Assembly (NCBI RefSeq): GCF_000620505.1
Contig: NZ_JIBC01000008.1
Location: forward strand, 248,001-312,000
From: Sulfitobacter sp. 20_GPM-1509m
Lineage (GTDB): Bacteria; Pseudomonadota; Alphaproteobacteria; Rhodobacterales; Rhodobacteraceae
Direction of reading: 5' to 3'
DNA length: 64,000 bases
Part shown: positions 25,568-33,773 of the stretch, one piece after another
Layout: each line of letters starts with the position of its first letter
Position numbering within the stretch: the first letter of the stretch is position 1
The notes under the pieces: model-generated
What the model saw: the letters and a program-made list of their open reading frames with translations, nothing else
Told to the model about the DNA's origin: nothing
The model's database searches: none
Made by a program: the position numbers and the translations under genes

Positions 25568-26695
25568 TCATGCCGCGGCGCGTTCACGCGCCACAAATTG
25601 AAGGCGCAGCGTTTCCGGCTGGCCAAGAGTTGCGTTGAGCGCGACGGCGCGTTTCATGTACAGGCCGATGTCGCAATCGTCGGTAAAGCCCATGGCACCG
25701 TACAGGTGCAGGGCGCGTCGGGTGATTGTCACGGCCGCATCACCGGCGCGCGCCTTGGCCGCGAGAACAGCAAGATCGCGCTCCAGGCTTTCGCCCTCGT
25801 CCTGCATCTCGACCGCATGTGACACCGAAGCCGCCGCAAATTCGGCGTCGGCCCACATGTCCACCAGCCGGTGCTGAACCACCTGAAATCCGGCAATCGG
25901 TCGGCCGAACTGCACGCGTTCCTTGGTATAGGCAATCGTGTCCTCGATGGCGCGCGTGCCGATGCCGACCAGCTCTGCGGAAATGGCCAGACGGGCGGCT
26001 GCAATCGCCTGCTCGAGCGCCGCGTTCGCAGCATCCGCACGGCTCAGCACGGCCTGCGTCGGGACCGTGACCTGTTCCAGGGTCAGCGTCGCCAGCTGGC
26101 TGCCGTCCAACGTGGCATGCGCCGCAACCTTCAGCCCGTTGGAAATGGCGGGCACGCTTAGCAACAAGGCCTGACCGTTCTCTTCGGCCAGAACCAGAAA
26201 GTCGGTGGCAGACTTTGCCGCCGACACATATGAAATGCGCCCCGAAAGCGTGATGCCGTTTGGGGTGCTGCGCGCCACTATGGGGCCTGTACTTCCGTCC
26301 GCGCCTTGCCAGGCCGGCGCGACAATCGCCGCACCTGACATCAGGCCTTCGGCCAGCCGCTGAGGTTCGGCACCCGGTTCCGCGGCTGCAATCAGCGCAC
26401 CGGACAGAACGCTGAGCTGCGCCAGCGGTTCGGTGATCAGCGCCTGCCCCAAGGCTTCGCACAGGATGGACTGTTCGGCGTGCCCCAATCCGGCACCGCC
26501 CAGCTCTTCGGGCAGCATCACGCCCAGCCACCCCGCCTCTGCCATCGCAGCCCAGGACGCCCGGTCAAGATCATCGCCAGACGCCCTCCGGGCGCGCAAG
26601 GTCGCAGGACCGTCGTGACGCTGTGCGAAACCCGCCACGCTATCACGCAACAGCGCAAGATCGCCGTCATCATCGTTCAAGATCAAACCTGTCAT
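25568..26695 (-). CDS. acyl-CoA dehydrogenase, beta-type subunit
   Basis: 375 residues. AGWLGVMLPEELGGAGLGHA near 52 is the N-terminal helical domain mark; KERVQFGRPIAGFQVVQHRL near 245 and LHLYGAMGFTDDCDIGLYMK near 335 are C-terminal marks. The middle beta domain lacks the usual EP.AGSD loop, as in the smaller partners of heteromeric ACADs. It is 13 nt upstream of the hydratase gene and in one operon with the alpha-type ACAD at 23606. Confidence 0.9.
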   Translation of the reverse strand: MTGLILNDDDGDLALLRDSVAGFAQRHDGPATLRARRASGDDLDRASWAAMAEAGWLGVMLPEELGGAGLGHAEQSILCEALGQALITEPLAQLSVLSGALIAAAEPGAEPQRLAEGLMSGAAIVAPAWQGADGSTGPIVARSTPNGITLSGRISYVSAAKSATDFLVLAEENGQALLLSVPAISNGLKVAAHATLDGSQLATLTLEQVTVPTQAVLSRADAANAALEQAIAAARLAISAELVGIGTRAIEDTIAYTKERVQFGRPIAGFQVVQHRLVDMWADAEFAAASVSHAVEMQDEGESLERDLAVLAAKARAGDAAVTITRRALHLYGAMGFTDDCDIGLYMKRAVALNATLGQPETLRLQFVARERAAA

Positions 26696-26728
26696 CGCTG
26701 GTCCTTTCGACCTGTCTGCCCGTTGCCC

Positions 26729-28360
26729 TCAGGCATGTTCGGGCAGAACGTGATTGGCGAATTGCTTGCGCAACTCTACTTTTTGCAATTTTCCAGTGGC
26801 CGTGTGCGGCAGGCTGTCGACAAAAACGATGTCATCGGGCAGCCACCACTTGGCCACGCGGTCTTCCAGGAACCGGCGCAGATCCTGCACGTCGGGAGGG
26901 ACGTCGGATTTCGACACGACGACCATCAGGGGGCGTTCCTGCCACTTGGGATGTGGGACCCCGATCACCGCAGCTTCGGCCACCTGTGGGTGCATCATTG
27001 CCGCATCTTCCAAATCCAGCGACGAGATCCATTCACCGCCGGATTTGATCACGTCCTTGGCTCTGTCGGTGATCCGCACATAGCCATTCGTGTCAACGGT
27101 CGCGATGTCACCGGTTGAAAACCAGCCATCGGAATCCAGAACCTCGGCTTCGTGCCGGAAGTACCCCGAAGTGATCCACGGTCCGCGCACCTGCAATTCG
27201 CCCGGTGCCTGTCCGTCGCGCGGCTGTACTTGACCGGCATCGTCCACATGGCGCAACTGTACGCCATAGACCGGTCGCCCGCCCATACACTGAAGATCCA
27301 GCCGGGCATCGTCATCCTGATCGTCGTGCTTGGGCAATGCGTTGGCGACCGTGGCAACCGGACCCGTCTCGCTCATCCCCCAGGCCTGAAGCCCGTAGAT
27401 CCCCACGTCGCACAGCCGCCGCATCAAGGTGCGCGGCGCGGCAGATCCGCCGACCACCAGCCGCTTCAGCTTCAAATCGGCCTTTGGATCGACGCCTGTC
27501 TTTTCGATGTGGTCAAGAAAGCCCAGCCAGACGGTCGGCACCCCCAAAGAAAAGGTGCACCCTTCGTCCCGCGCCAGATCATACAGGCTTTGCCCGTCAA
27601 GGTTCGGCCCCGGCATAACCAGCTTGGCGCCACATAGCGCAGAGCCATACGGCACGCCCCACGCATTCACATGAAACAGCGGCACGCACAGCAGGGTGCT
27701 GTCCCGGCTGGACAACTGCAACCCGTCCATCTGGCACAACATCATTGCGTGCAGAACAGTCGAGCGGTTCGAATAAAGAACCCCTTTGGGATTGCCCGTT
27801 GTGCCAGAGGTATAGCACAAGCCCGACGCGGTGTTTTCGTCGAACACCGGCCAGTCAAAATCCGCGGTTTCCGCCGCGAGAAGCGTCTCGTAGCACAGGC
27901 AGCCCGCAGGCATATCGCCCATGTGGTCCGCGTCGGTCATGGCGATCAGCGTATCGGCATGGACCAAACCCGGACGCAGGTCGGTCACCAGCTGTGCAAA
28001 GGTAATGTCGAACATCAGAACCTTCGCCCCGGCGTGGTTCAAGATATAGTCGATCTGTTCAGGAAACAGGCGCGGGTTGACTGTGTGCAGCACCGCACCG
28101 ATGCCGGATACGGCAAAGTACAATTCAAGATGGCGGTGCGTGTTCCACGCGAGCGTCGCCACCCGATCACCGGGTTGCACACCAAGCGATTTCAACGCCT
28201 GCGCCAGCTTCTTTGCCCGCACTGCAATCGTTTCGTAGGTATGCCGTACAATCGGCCCTTCGCAGGTCTTGGTCACCACCTCGACGTCCGCGTGAAAACG
28301 GCTCGCATGGTCCAAAAGCCCCGAAATCAACAGCGGACTGTTTTGCATCAAACCGTTCAT
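26729..28360 (-). CDS. AMP-forming acyl-CoA synthetase (fatty-acid ligase type)
   Basis: 543 residues from the ATG at 28360 with GAGGAGGAG upstream. Order: LCYTSGTTGNPKGVLYSNRS (P-loop-like A3 motif near 185), VPLFHVNAWGVPYGSALCG near 235, WGMSETGPVATVAN near 335, GWFSTGDIATVDTNGYVRITD near 420 (A7/A8) and a C-terminal HTATGKLQKVELRKQ with the catalytic Lys. It most resembles medium/long-chain acyl-CoA ligases. It is the first gene of the operon that ends with the Liv permeases and would activate the imported acid. Confidence 0.94.
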   Translation of the reverse strand: MNGLMQNSPLLISGLLDHASRFHADVEVVTKTCEGPIVRHTYETIAVRAKKLAQALKSLGVQPGDRVATLAWNTHRHLELYFAVSGIGAVLHTVNPRLFPEQIDYILNHAGAKVLMFDITFAQLVTDLRPGLVHADTLIAMTDADHMGDMPAGCLCYETLLAAETADFDWPVFDENTASGLCYTSGTTGNPKGVLYSNRSTVLHAMMLCQMDGLQLSSRDSTLLCVPLFHVNAWGVPYGSALCGAKLVMPGPNLDGQSLYDLARDEGCTFSLGVPTVWLGFLDHIEKTGVDPKADLKLKRLVVGGSAAPRTLMRRLCDVGIYGLQAWGMSETGPVATVANALPKHDDQDDDARLDLQCMGGRPVYGVQLRHVDDAGQVQPRDGQAPGELQVRGPWITSGYFRHEAEVLDSDGWFSTGDIATVDTNGYVRITDRAKDVIKSGGEWISSLDLEDAAMMHPQVAEAAVIGVPHPKWQERPLMVVVSKSDVPPDVQDLRRFLEDRVAKWWLPDDIVFVDSLPHTATGKLQKVELRKQFANHVLPEHA

Positions 28361-28450
28361 GGAAAACTCCTCCTCAAGACAAACAGCCTCCACTCCGTTT
28401 GCGTCTTCATTTCGCCAGCAGAACAGCCCGCTGTCAAAGCAATACCCAAA

Positions 28451-28469
28451 TGTGAACTACACTTTCACA
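28451..28469. promoter_or_regulatory. dyad upstream of the CoA ligase operon
   Basis: TGTGAA-N7-TTCACA, perfect 6-bp arms, about 91 bp before the CoA ligase ATG. It overlaps a second inverted repeat (ACACTT/AAGTGT, 28459-28474). It is a plausible operator for the operon regulator, possibly the IclR protein. Confidence 0.4.
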
Positions 28470-28519
28470 AGTGTGTATTCTGGGCCTGCTGTCACGCGGG
28501 GACTTTTCGAAATTTTGCA

Positions 28520-30031
28520 TCAAACCGGGCCCTGCACAGACTTTTTAGACCGGTTTCGATAGGTCATGACCAACCCGTAGAGCAGCAGCGCCGCTGAAAC
28601 GCCCAGACAGACCTGGGATATTCCACTTGAAACAAAGGAGGTGAAATCGCCCCCACTCAACAACAGCGTCCGGCGGAAATGCTCTTCCATCATCGGTCCC
28701 AGCACAAAGCCAAGGATCAGCGGTGCTGCCTGAAACCCCAAAAAGCGCAGGAGATAGCCAAAGGCCCCTGTCAGCAGGACAACCCAGACCTGGATTTCGT
28801 CGTTATAGGTCGTCAGAACACCCATCACGATGAACATCAGGATCGCCGGATACATCAGGTGAAAGGGCACCTTCAGCAGCCGCACCCACAGACCGACCAT
28901 AGGTATGTTCAGGACCAGCAGCATCAGGTTGCCGACCCAAAAGCTCATGACCAGACCCCAGAACAGATCGGGCTGATTGACCACCACCATCGGCCCCGGC
29001 TCGATGCCGTGAATGATCAGCACGCCCAGAATGATCGCCATGGTAGGTGAGCCGGGAATGCCCAATGTCAGCGTTGGAATGAATGCCGTCTGATCGGCGG
29101 CATTGTTGGCGGCCTCTGGTCCGGTCACACCCTGAATGGCGCCCTTGCCAAAGGTCTCTGTCTTGCCGATCCGCTTTTCCGTCGCATAGGACATATAAGA
29201 GGCAATCAATCCACCGGTTCCGGGCAGCGCCCCGAAGAACGACCCGATCATCGAGCCGCGGATCATCGGCATCCACGACGCCCGCATCTCCGACCGTGTC
29301 GGCATCATTGCCTTGAACGATATGTCGTGGTTGGTGGTGTCGGCCTTTTTTACGCTGCGCACAGAGTGGATAATCTCGGATACACCAAAGATGCCCATGG
29401 CAAGCGCAATGATCGAAACGCCTTCGAACAGGGCCACATGCCCAAATGTGAACCGCAATGTTCCGGTATAGACGTCAGCCCCGACCAGCCCCATCATGAT
29501 TCCGATCAGAACCATCGCAATACCCTTGAGCATCGACCCCGAGGCAATGCTTGACGCGGCAATCAGGCCAAGCACCATCAGTGCGAAATATTCAGCAGAT
29601 CCAAACCGGACGGCCGAGGCCGCAATCATCGGGGAGAACCCCATGAGTGCCAGAATACCAACCGTACCACCAAAAAAGCTAGCAACCGTTGTCATGAACA
29701 GCGCCGTGCCCGCTCTGCCCTTTTGCGCCATCGGATAGCCGTCCAGACAGGCCACAGCGGACGAAGGCGTGCCTGGCACGTTCAACAAGATGGCCGAGGT
29801 CGATCCGCCGTATGTGGTGCCATAATAAATGCCCCCCAAAAGAACGAGCGCGGCCACCGGCTCAACATGGAAGGTGATCGGAAACAGCAGTGAGATGGCG
29901 ACCAACACCCCGATCCCGGGAATGACGCCCAGGATCGTGCCCAGAAAGACCCCCAGAAAGCAGAACATCAGGTTGGTCGGCAGCAACGCGACCTGAAGGC
30001 CCAGTACGGCGTTGTCAAAAATCGTTCCCAT
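28520..30031 (-). CDS. tctA: tripartite tricarboxylate transporter permease TctA
   Basis: 503 residues with about a dozen hydrophobic segments. The family repeat glycines are visible: GVIPGIGVLVAISLLFPITF near 35 and GALPGTGGLIASYMSYATEK near 260; YGGSTSAILLNVPGTPSSAV near 73 is the first of two TctA loops and ALTLGIPGSPTMAI-like residues occur near 320. It forms the large inner-membrane subunit driven by a cation gradient. It is last in the TctC-TctB-TctA operon, 4 nt after TctB. Confidence 0.95.
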   Translation of the reverse strand: MGTIFDNAVLGLQVALLPTNLMFCFLGVFLGTILGVIPGIGVLVAISLLFPITFHVEPVAALVLLGGIYYGTTYGGSTSAILLNVPGTPSSAVACLDGYPMAQKGRAGTALFMTTVASFFGGTVGILALMGFSPMIAASAVRFGSAEYFALMVLGLIAASSIASGSMLKGIAMVLIGIMMGLVGADVYTGTLRFTFGHVALFEGVSIIALAMGIFGVSEIIHSVRSVKKADTTNHDISFKAMMPTRSEMRASWMPMIRGSMIGSFFGALPGTGGLIASYMSYATEKRIGKTETFGKGAIQGVTGPEAANNAADQTAFIPTLTLGIPGSPTMAIILGVLIIHGIEPGPMVVVNQPDLFWGLVMSFWVGNLMLLVLNIPMVGLWVRLLKVPFHLMYPAILMFIVMGVLTTYNDEIQVWVVLLTGAFGYLLRFLGFQAAPLILGFVLGPMMEEHFRRTLLLSGGDFTSFVSSGISQVCLGVSAALLLYGLVMTYRNRSKKSVQGPV

Positions 30032-30035
30032 CAGA

Positions 30036-30491
30036 TCACCAAACCCCTGTCAGAACGGGCAGCCGGACACCCAGGATCAGGCGGAACAGAACCACCGCAA
30101 TCACTGCGACCACACAGGAGACGGCAATCTTGCCCTTGGTGTCCAGCGGTGTGTCGGCAAAACAGCTGATAAAGGTCAGGGCAAGCACTGCGGGCAGCAC
30201 GCCCGCGACCGGAAAGATCATCGCAAAGGCGATGATAGCGATCATGATCACCACGAAGGGTCTGAATTCAAAATCCGGCTTTTCTGTCTGCACTTTTTGC
30301 ACCAGCGCCTGAACCGTCAGCCCAAGGCCGACAAGGGTCAAAAGGCCCGCGATGACCACAGGGAAAAGCCCCGGACCGGGTGCCCGAAAGCTGCCCAGTT
30401 TGTAGTGGGTCCAAGCATACAGCGTCGCCGCCAGACCAATGCAGAAAATCAACAACGCCGAGGCCATGTCACGGGTCAGAACGTTTTTCAT
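30036..30491 (-). CDS. tctB: tripartite tricarboxylate transporter small subunit TctB
   Basis: 151 residues from the ATG at 30491 (MKNVLTRDMASALLI) with GGAG upstream; an earlier in-frame start lies in the intercistronic hairpin zone. Four hydrophobic segments and GSFRAPGPGLFPVVIAGLLT near 35 match TctB proteins. It supports TctA assembly. It lies 66 nt after the TctC gene. Confidence 0.92.
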   Translation of the reverse strand: MKNVLTRDMASALLIFCIGLAATLYAWTHYKLGSFRAPGPGLFPVVIAGLLTLVGLGLTVQALVQKVQTEKPDFEFRPFVVIMIAIIAFAMIFPVAGVLPAVLALTFISCFADTPLDTKGKIAVSCVVAVIAVVLFRLILGVRLPVLTGVW

Positions 30492-30512
30492 TCTAAAAAC
30501 TCCAGAAAGACC

Positions 30513-30538
30513 CGAGCGGACCGTCACAGGCCCGCTCG
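30513..30538 (-). promoter_or_regulatory. intercistronic stem-loop after the tctC gene
   Basis: CGAGCGG (30513-30519) pairs perfectly with 30532-30538 across a 12-nt loop, starting 19 nt after the binding-protein stop and 21 nt before TctB. No U-tract. Confidence 0.5.
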
Positions 30539-30557
30539 AACAGTTTCGCCGGGGCGG

Positions 30558-31505
30558 TTACTGTGGTGTCAGACGGCCGAGCTTCACCAACTCGTTGAGC
30601 TGCGCCAACTCATTGGCGACAATCTCCTGAAACTCCGCTTGCGTGCGCGGGGTGGTGTCCAGACCCTGACGCACAAGCGTTTTCTCGATCTCAGGGTCGC
30701 GGGCCACATCGGCCAAGGCTGCAAAAATCTGGTCCTGCACGTCCTGGGGTGTGTCGACCGGAACGTAAAAGCCAAAGATCGTGCCAAAGACAAAATCGAT
30801 GCCGGATTCCTTGAATGTCGGCACATCGGGCAGCGAAGGGTGGCGTTCCTCGGATGCAATCGCGATGGCTTTGACGTCTCCGGATTCCACATAGGAAACG
30901 GCGGACACCCCGTCGAACATCCCGTCAACCCGCCCGGCAATCACGTCCAGCCGCGAGGGCGCGCTGCCCTGATAGGGGATGTGCAGGAAATCGACGCCGA
31001 CCCGGTTGGCCCACAGCTCTGCCGCGATGTGCGGGCTGGCGCCGACACCCGACGATGCGAGCTTCATCTCGCCGGGGTGTGCCTTGGCCCAATCGGTAAT
31101 CTCCTGAATCGTATCCAGCGGGTAATCGGGTCGCATCATCAGCATGTTCGAGCCACGGCCCAGCATGTAGACCGGCGACAGATCCGCCAGCTCGAAGGGT
31201 GTGTTCGTCATCAGAACTTCGTTGGAGATCACGCCATATGCCGTCATCAGAATGCGGTAACCATCAGGTTCGGACCGCGCCACATCCATGGCGCCAACCA
31301 ATGATCCCGAGCCGGGCTTGTTCTCAACGATAACCGTTTGCCCAAGACGCTCCTGCAACTTTGGCAGCATTTGGCGGGCATAGGCATCGGTCACACCGCC
31401 AGCGGAATAGGGCACAACAATCGAAATCGTGCGCTCGGGGTAATCTGCGGCCAGAGCAAAGCTCGCAGAAAAGGCAACGGCCAAGGCCGCGATAAAAACT
31501 TTCAT
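30558..31505 (-). CDS. tctC: tripartite tricarboxylate transporter binding protein TctC/Bug
   Basis: 315 residues with a signal peptide (MKVFIAALAVAFSASFALA). Bug-fold landmarks: ISIVVPYSAGGVTDAYARQ near 28, VENKPGSGSLVGAMDVARSE near 60, PGEMKLASSGVGASPHIAAE near 142. GGGAGGAAATC precedes the ATG. It delivers a carboxylate to TctA/TctB encoded downstream. A 22-bp perfect palindrome lies 41 bp upstream, so transcription is likely repressor-controlled. Confidence 0.94.
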   Translation of the reverse strand: MKVFIAALAVAFSASFALAADYPERTISIVVPYSAGGVTDAYARQMLPKLQERLGQTVIVENKPGSGSLVGAMDVARSEPDGYRILMTAYGVISNEVLMTNTPFELADLSPVYMLGRGSNMLMMRPDYPLDTIQEITDWAKAHPGEMKLASSGVGASPHIAAELWANRVGVDFLHIPYQGSAPSRLDVIAGRVDGMFDGVSAVSYVESGDVKAIAIASEERHPSLPDVPTFKESGIDFVFGTIFGFYVPVDTPQDVQDQIFAALADVARDPEIEKTLVRQGLDTTPRTQAEFQEIVANELAQLNELVKLGRLTPQ

Positions 31506-31545
31506 GATTTCCTCCCATGTGCCGGACGATCTCCCTTCGTCCGCT

Positions 31546-31567
31546 ACTGACTAACCGGTTAGTCAGT
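31546..31567. promoter_or_regulatory. 22-bp perfect palindrome, repressor operator
   Basis: Each 11-bp half reads ACTGACTAACC; the two halves are exact reverse complements with no spacer. Position is 41-62 bp upstream of the tctC ATG. The form is typical of TetR-family operators; no TetR gene adjoins it. The core differs from the CTGACC-N4-GGTCAG dyads near 5.6 kb although both contain CTGAC. Confidence 0.6.
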
Positions 31568-31886
31568 CTTTACCTTAGGAGGCGATATGGCTTCCGACAA
31601 CCCACCTTCAGGGCGTTTGCAAATTTCACATATGTGTTATTTCGGGGGTGGATGGATTTTTTGCGCAGGGTCGGCACCGACCACGTCGACATCTCAGGTG
31701 TCGGCAGACTGCCCCCGCGATCTGTGGCGCGTGTGGGGCAGACCTTTCCTGCCGAAGCCCTGACGGTTTGATCCAAGACGAAGATACAGCCTTCAGCCAA
31801 CAGATCCCCACCATCCGCAGACTGAGCGGAAACCGGCAATACAGCCAGACCGCCCGAAGGATTACCTCAGGCGGGAAACCTTCCGT
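31568..31886. other. 319-bp region without a convincing gene, possible gene remnant
   Basis: On the plus strand AGGAGG at 31577-31582 stands 4 nt before an ATG at 31587 that opens a 58-codon frame to a TGA at 31761-31763. The product starts MASDNPPSGRLQIS and resembles no family I know. With the operator palindrome just upstream it may be the remains of a divergent gene, perhaps the lost repressor. A 10-bp palindrome CACATATGTG lies at 31627-31636. Near 31850-31875 an imperfect hairpin (CCGCC/GGCGG arms) could end the TRAP operon. Confidence 0.35.
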
Positions 31887-33191
31887 TCACCCGAACATCA
31901 AGCTTGGCAGGAAGGTCACGATGGAGGGGAACATGTAGATCAGGACAATTGCCAGCAGCAGCAGTGCCAGGAAAGGAAATGTAGCTTTGGCAACCTCGCC
32001 AATTCCGCGCCCGGTCATGGATTTCAACACGATCAGGTTAAAGCCGACGGGTGGGGTGATCTGTGCGCATTCGATTACGATCACGGCGTAGATCCCGAAC
32101 CATATCGGATCAATTCCCGCGGCGTCGATCATCGGCAGCACCACCGCGCTGGACAGAACAAGTATCGAGATTCCTTCCAGAAAACACCCCAGGAGCAGGA
32201 AGAACACCGTCAGGACCAGGATCAGCGCGCCAGGACTAAGCTCCATGTTCTGCACCCATTCGGCTGCGGCACGGGGGATATTCGCAAAGCCAACTGCAAT
32301 CGACAATACCGCGGCACAGGCAATGATAAAGGCGATCATGCAAGAGATGCGGGTCGCTGCGAGAAGGCTGTCGATAAACATCGCACGACTGAGCGTTCCG
32401 TTCAGCATTGCCAGAGCCAGCGCCCCAAAAATCCCGATGGTCGCTGCCTCTGTCGGGGTGGCCAGTCCACCATAAATCGATCCTACAATCGCGACGATCA
32501 GCGCGACCACAGGCAAAAGATCCCGTGACGCGCGAATTTTGGCGGCAAAGCTCAGCTTCTCGGGAAGATCGCCGCGCTTGTCGGGGTTCAACAGGGACCA
32601 GATGACGATGTACGACGAAAAAAGCACGATCAGCATGAGGCCCGGCAAAATCCCGGCAATGAAGAGGCGCGCAACCGACTGTTGGGCGACAACTCCGTAG
32701 ACGATCACGATGATCGACGGCGGTATCAGCAGCCCAAAGGTCCCGGAACCTGCAAGCGATCCTATCATCATTTTGCTGTCATAGTTCCGCGCCTTGAGCT
32801 CTGGAATGCTCATGCGGCCAACAGTCGCCGCAGTGACTGCCGAGGACCCCGACACCGCCGCCATGACGCCGCACCCGATGACATTGATGTGCATCAATCC
32901 GCCGGGCAGCCAGGCAACCCAGGGCGAAAGGCCCCGGAACAAGTTGGATGACAGACCGGACCGCATCAGAATCTCGCCCATCCAGACGAAAAGCGGAAGC
33001 GCAGTCAGTGCCCAGTTCCAGCTTGCGTCCCACATCGTCGAGGCCATGATTGATCCGGCATCGAGCGGCACGAAGAAGATGAAAGTGATCAGCCCGGCTG
33101 CCATCAGCGAGAGAGCAATCCATATCCCCGATGTCAGCAACAACAGTAAGCTGAAAGCGAGAACCAGGGTTGCGAGGAGGATCGGGTCCAT
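31887..33191 (-). CDS. dctM: TRAP transporter large permease (DctM family)
   Basis: 434 residues, about 12 hydrophobic segments. Signature stretches: GLMHINVIGCGVMAAVSGSS near 97, GSLAGSGTFGLLIPPSIIVI near 145, ATPTEAATIGIFGALA near 250, ITPPVGFNLIVLKSMTGRG near 380. It moves the substrate with Na+ in concert with the small permease and binding protein. It lies 3 nt after DctQ and closes the operon. Confidence 0.95.
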   Translation of the reverse strand: MDPILLATLVLAFSLLLLLTSGIWIALSLMAAGLITFIFFVPLDAGSIMASTMWDASWNWALTALPLFVWMGEILMRSGLSSNLFRGLSPWVAWLPGGLMHINVIGCGVMAAVSGSSAVTAATVGRMSIPELKARNYDSKMMIGSLAGSGTFGLLIPPSIIVIVYGVVAQQSVARLFIAGILPGLMLIVLFSSYIVIWSLLNPDKRGDLPEKLSFAAKIRASRDLLPVVALIVAIVGSIYGGLATPTEAATIGIFGALALAMLNGTLSRAMFIDSLLAATRISCMIAFIIACAAVLSIAVGFANIPRAAAEWVQNMELSPGALILVLTVFFLLLGCFLEGISILVLSSAVVLPMIDAAGIDPIWFGIYAVIVIECAQITPPVGFNLIVLKSMTGRGIGEVAKATFPFLALLLLAIVLIYMFPSIVTFLPSLMFG

Positions 33192-33194
33192 AGA

Positions 33195-33704
33195 CTATTC
33201 CGCCGTGCTGTCGGTGTTGTATTCATAGTCGCCACGACGCCCGGTCAGAACGACCGAGAACTGCTCCAGTATCGACAGCAACATGACGATCAGTCCAAAG
33301 GATACGGCCGATTGCGGTATCCAGAGCGGCACTGCCATCAGGCCGGGGCTGAGATCGCCGAACTTATAAGTCTGAATGGTAAATGCCGTCATATGCCAGG
33401 TCGCATAGCCGACGATGAGGATCGCCGCAGCACAGGCCCAGATCTCGATCGCCAGACGCACCCGTACCGGCGCGAATTGGGACACAAGTTCGATCCGCAC
33501 GTGACCCCCGTTCACAAAGGTATAGGCCAAAGCGAGAAAGGTGGAAGCGGCGAGGAAAAAGCCGGAAAGTTCGGTCGTATCAATCGGTATGCCGAACTGT
33601 CGCGCACTGATCTGGGCAAATGTCGCAACAGCAATACCGGCAAGAAACACCCCGGCAAGATACCCGCAAATAGTTCCGAGTTGCCTGATCGACTTTCGTA
33701 GCAT
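33195..33704 (-). CDS. dctQ: TRAP transporter small permease (DctQ family)
   Basis: 169 residues with four hydrophobic segments; ALAYTFVNGGHVRIELVSQF near 57 is the DctQ hallmark. GAGGAGC precedes the ATG. It lies downstream of a stem-loop that follows the dctP gene. Confidence 0.93.
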   Translation of the reverse strand: MLRKSIRQLGTICGYLAGVFLAGIAVATFAQISARQFGIPIDTTELSGFFLAASTFLALAYTFVNGGHVRIELVSQFAPVRVRLAIEIWACAAAILIVGYATWHMTAFTIQTYKFGDLSPGLMAVPLWIPQSAVSFGLIVMLLSILEQFSVVLTGRRGDYEYNTDSTAE

Positions 33705-33728
33705 TTTGTCGCTCCTCGTTATGCTTTG

Positions 33729-33757
33729 GCCAGCGGCGCAAGGACTGCGCCACTGGC
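33729..33757 (-). promoter_or_regulatory. intercistronic stem-loop after the dctP gene
   Basis: GCCAGCGGCGCA (33729-33740) pairs 11 of 12 with 33746-33757, loop AGGAC, 16 nt after the dctP stop and 24 nt before the dctQ ATG. Not followed by a U-run. Confidence 0.57.
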
Positions 33758-33773
33758 ACAGGCTAACCTGTCG

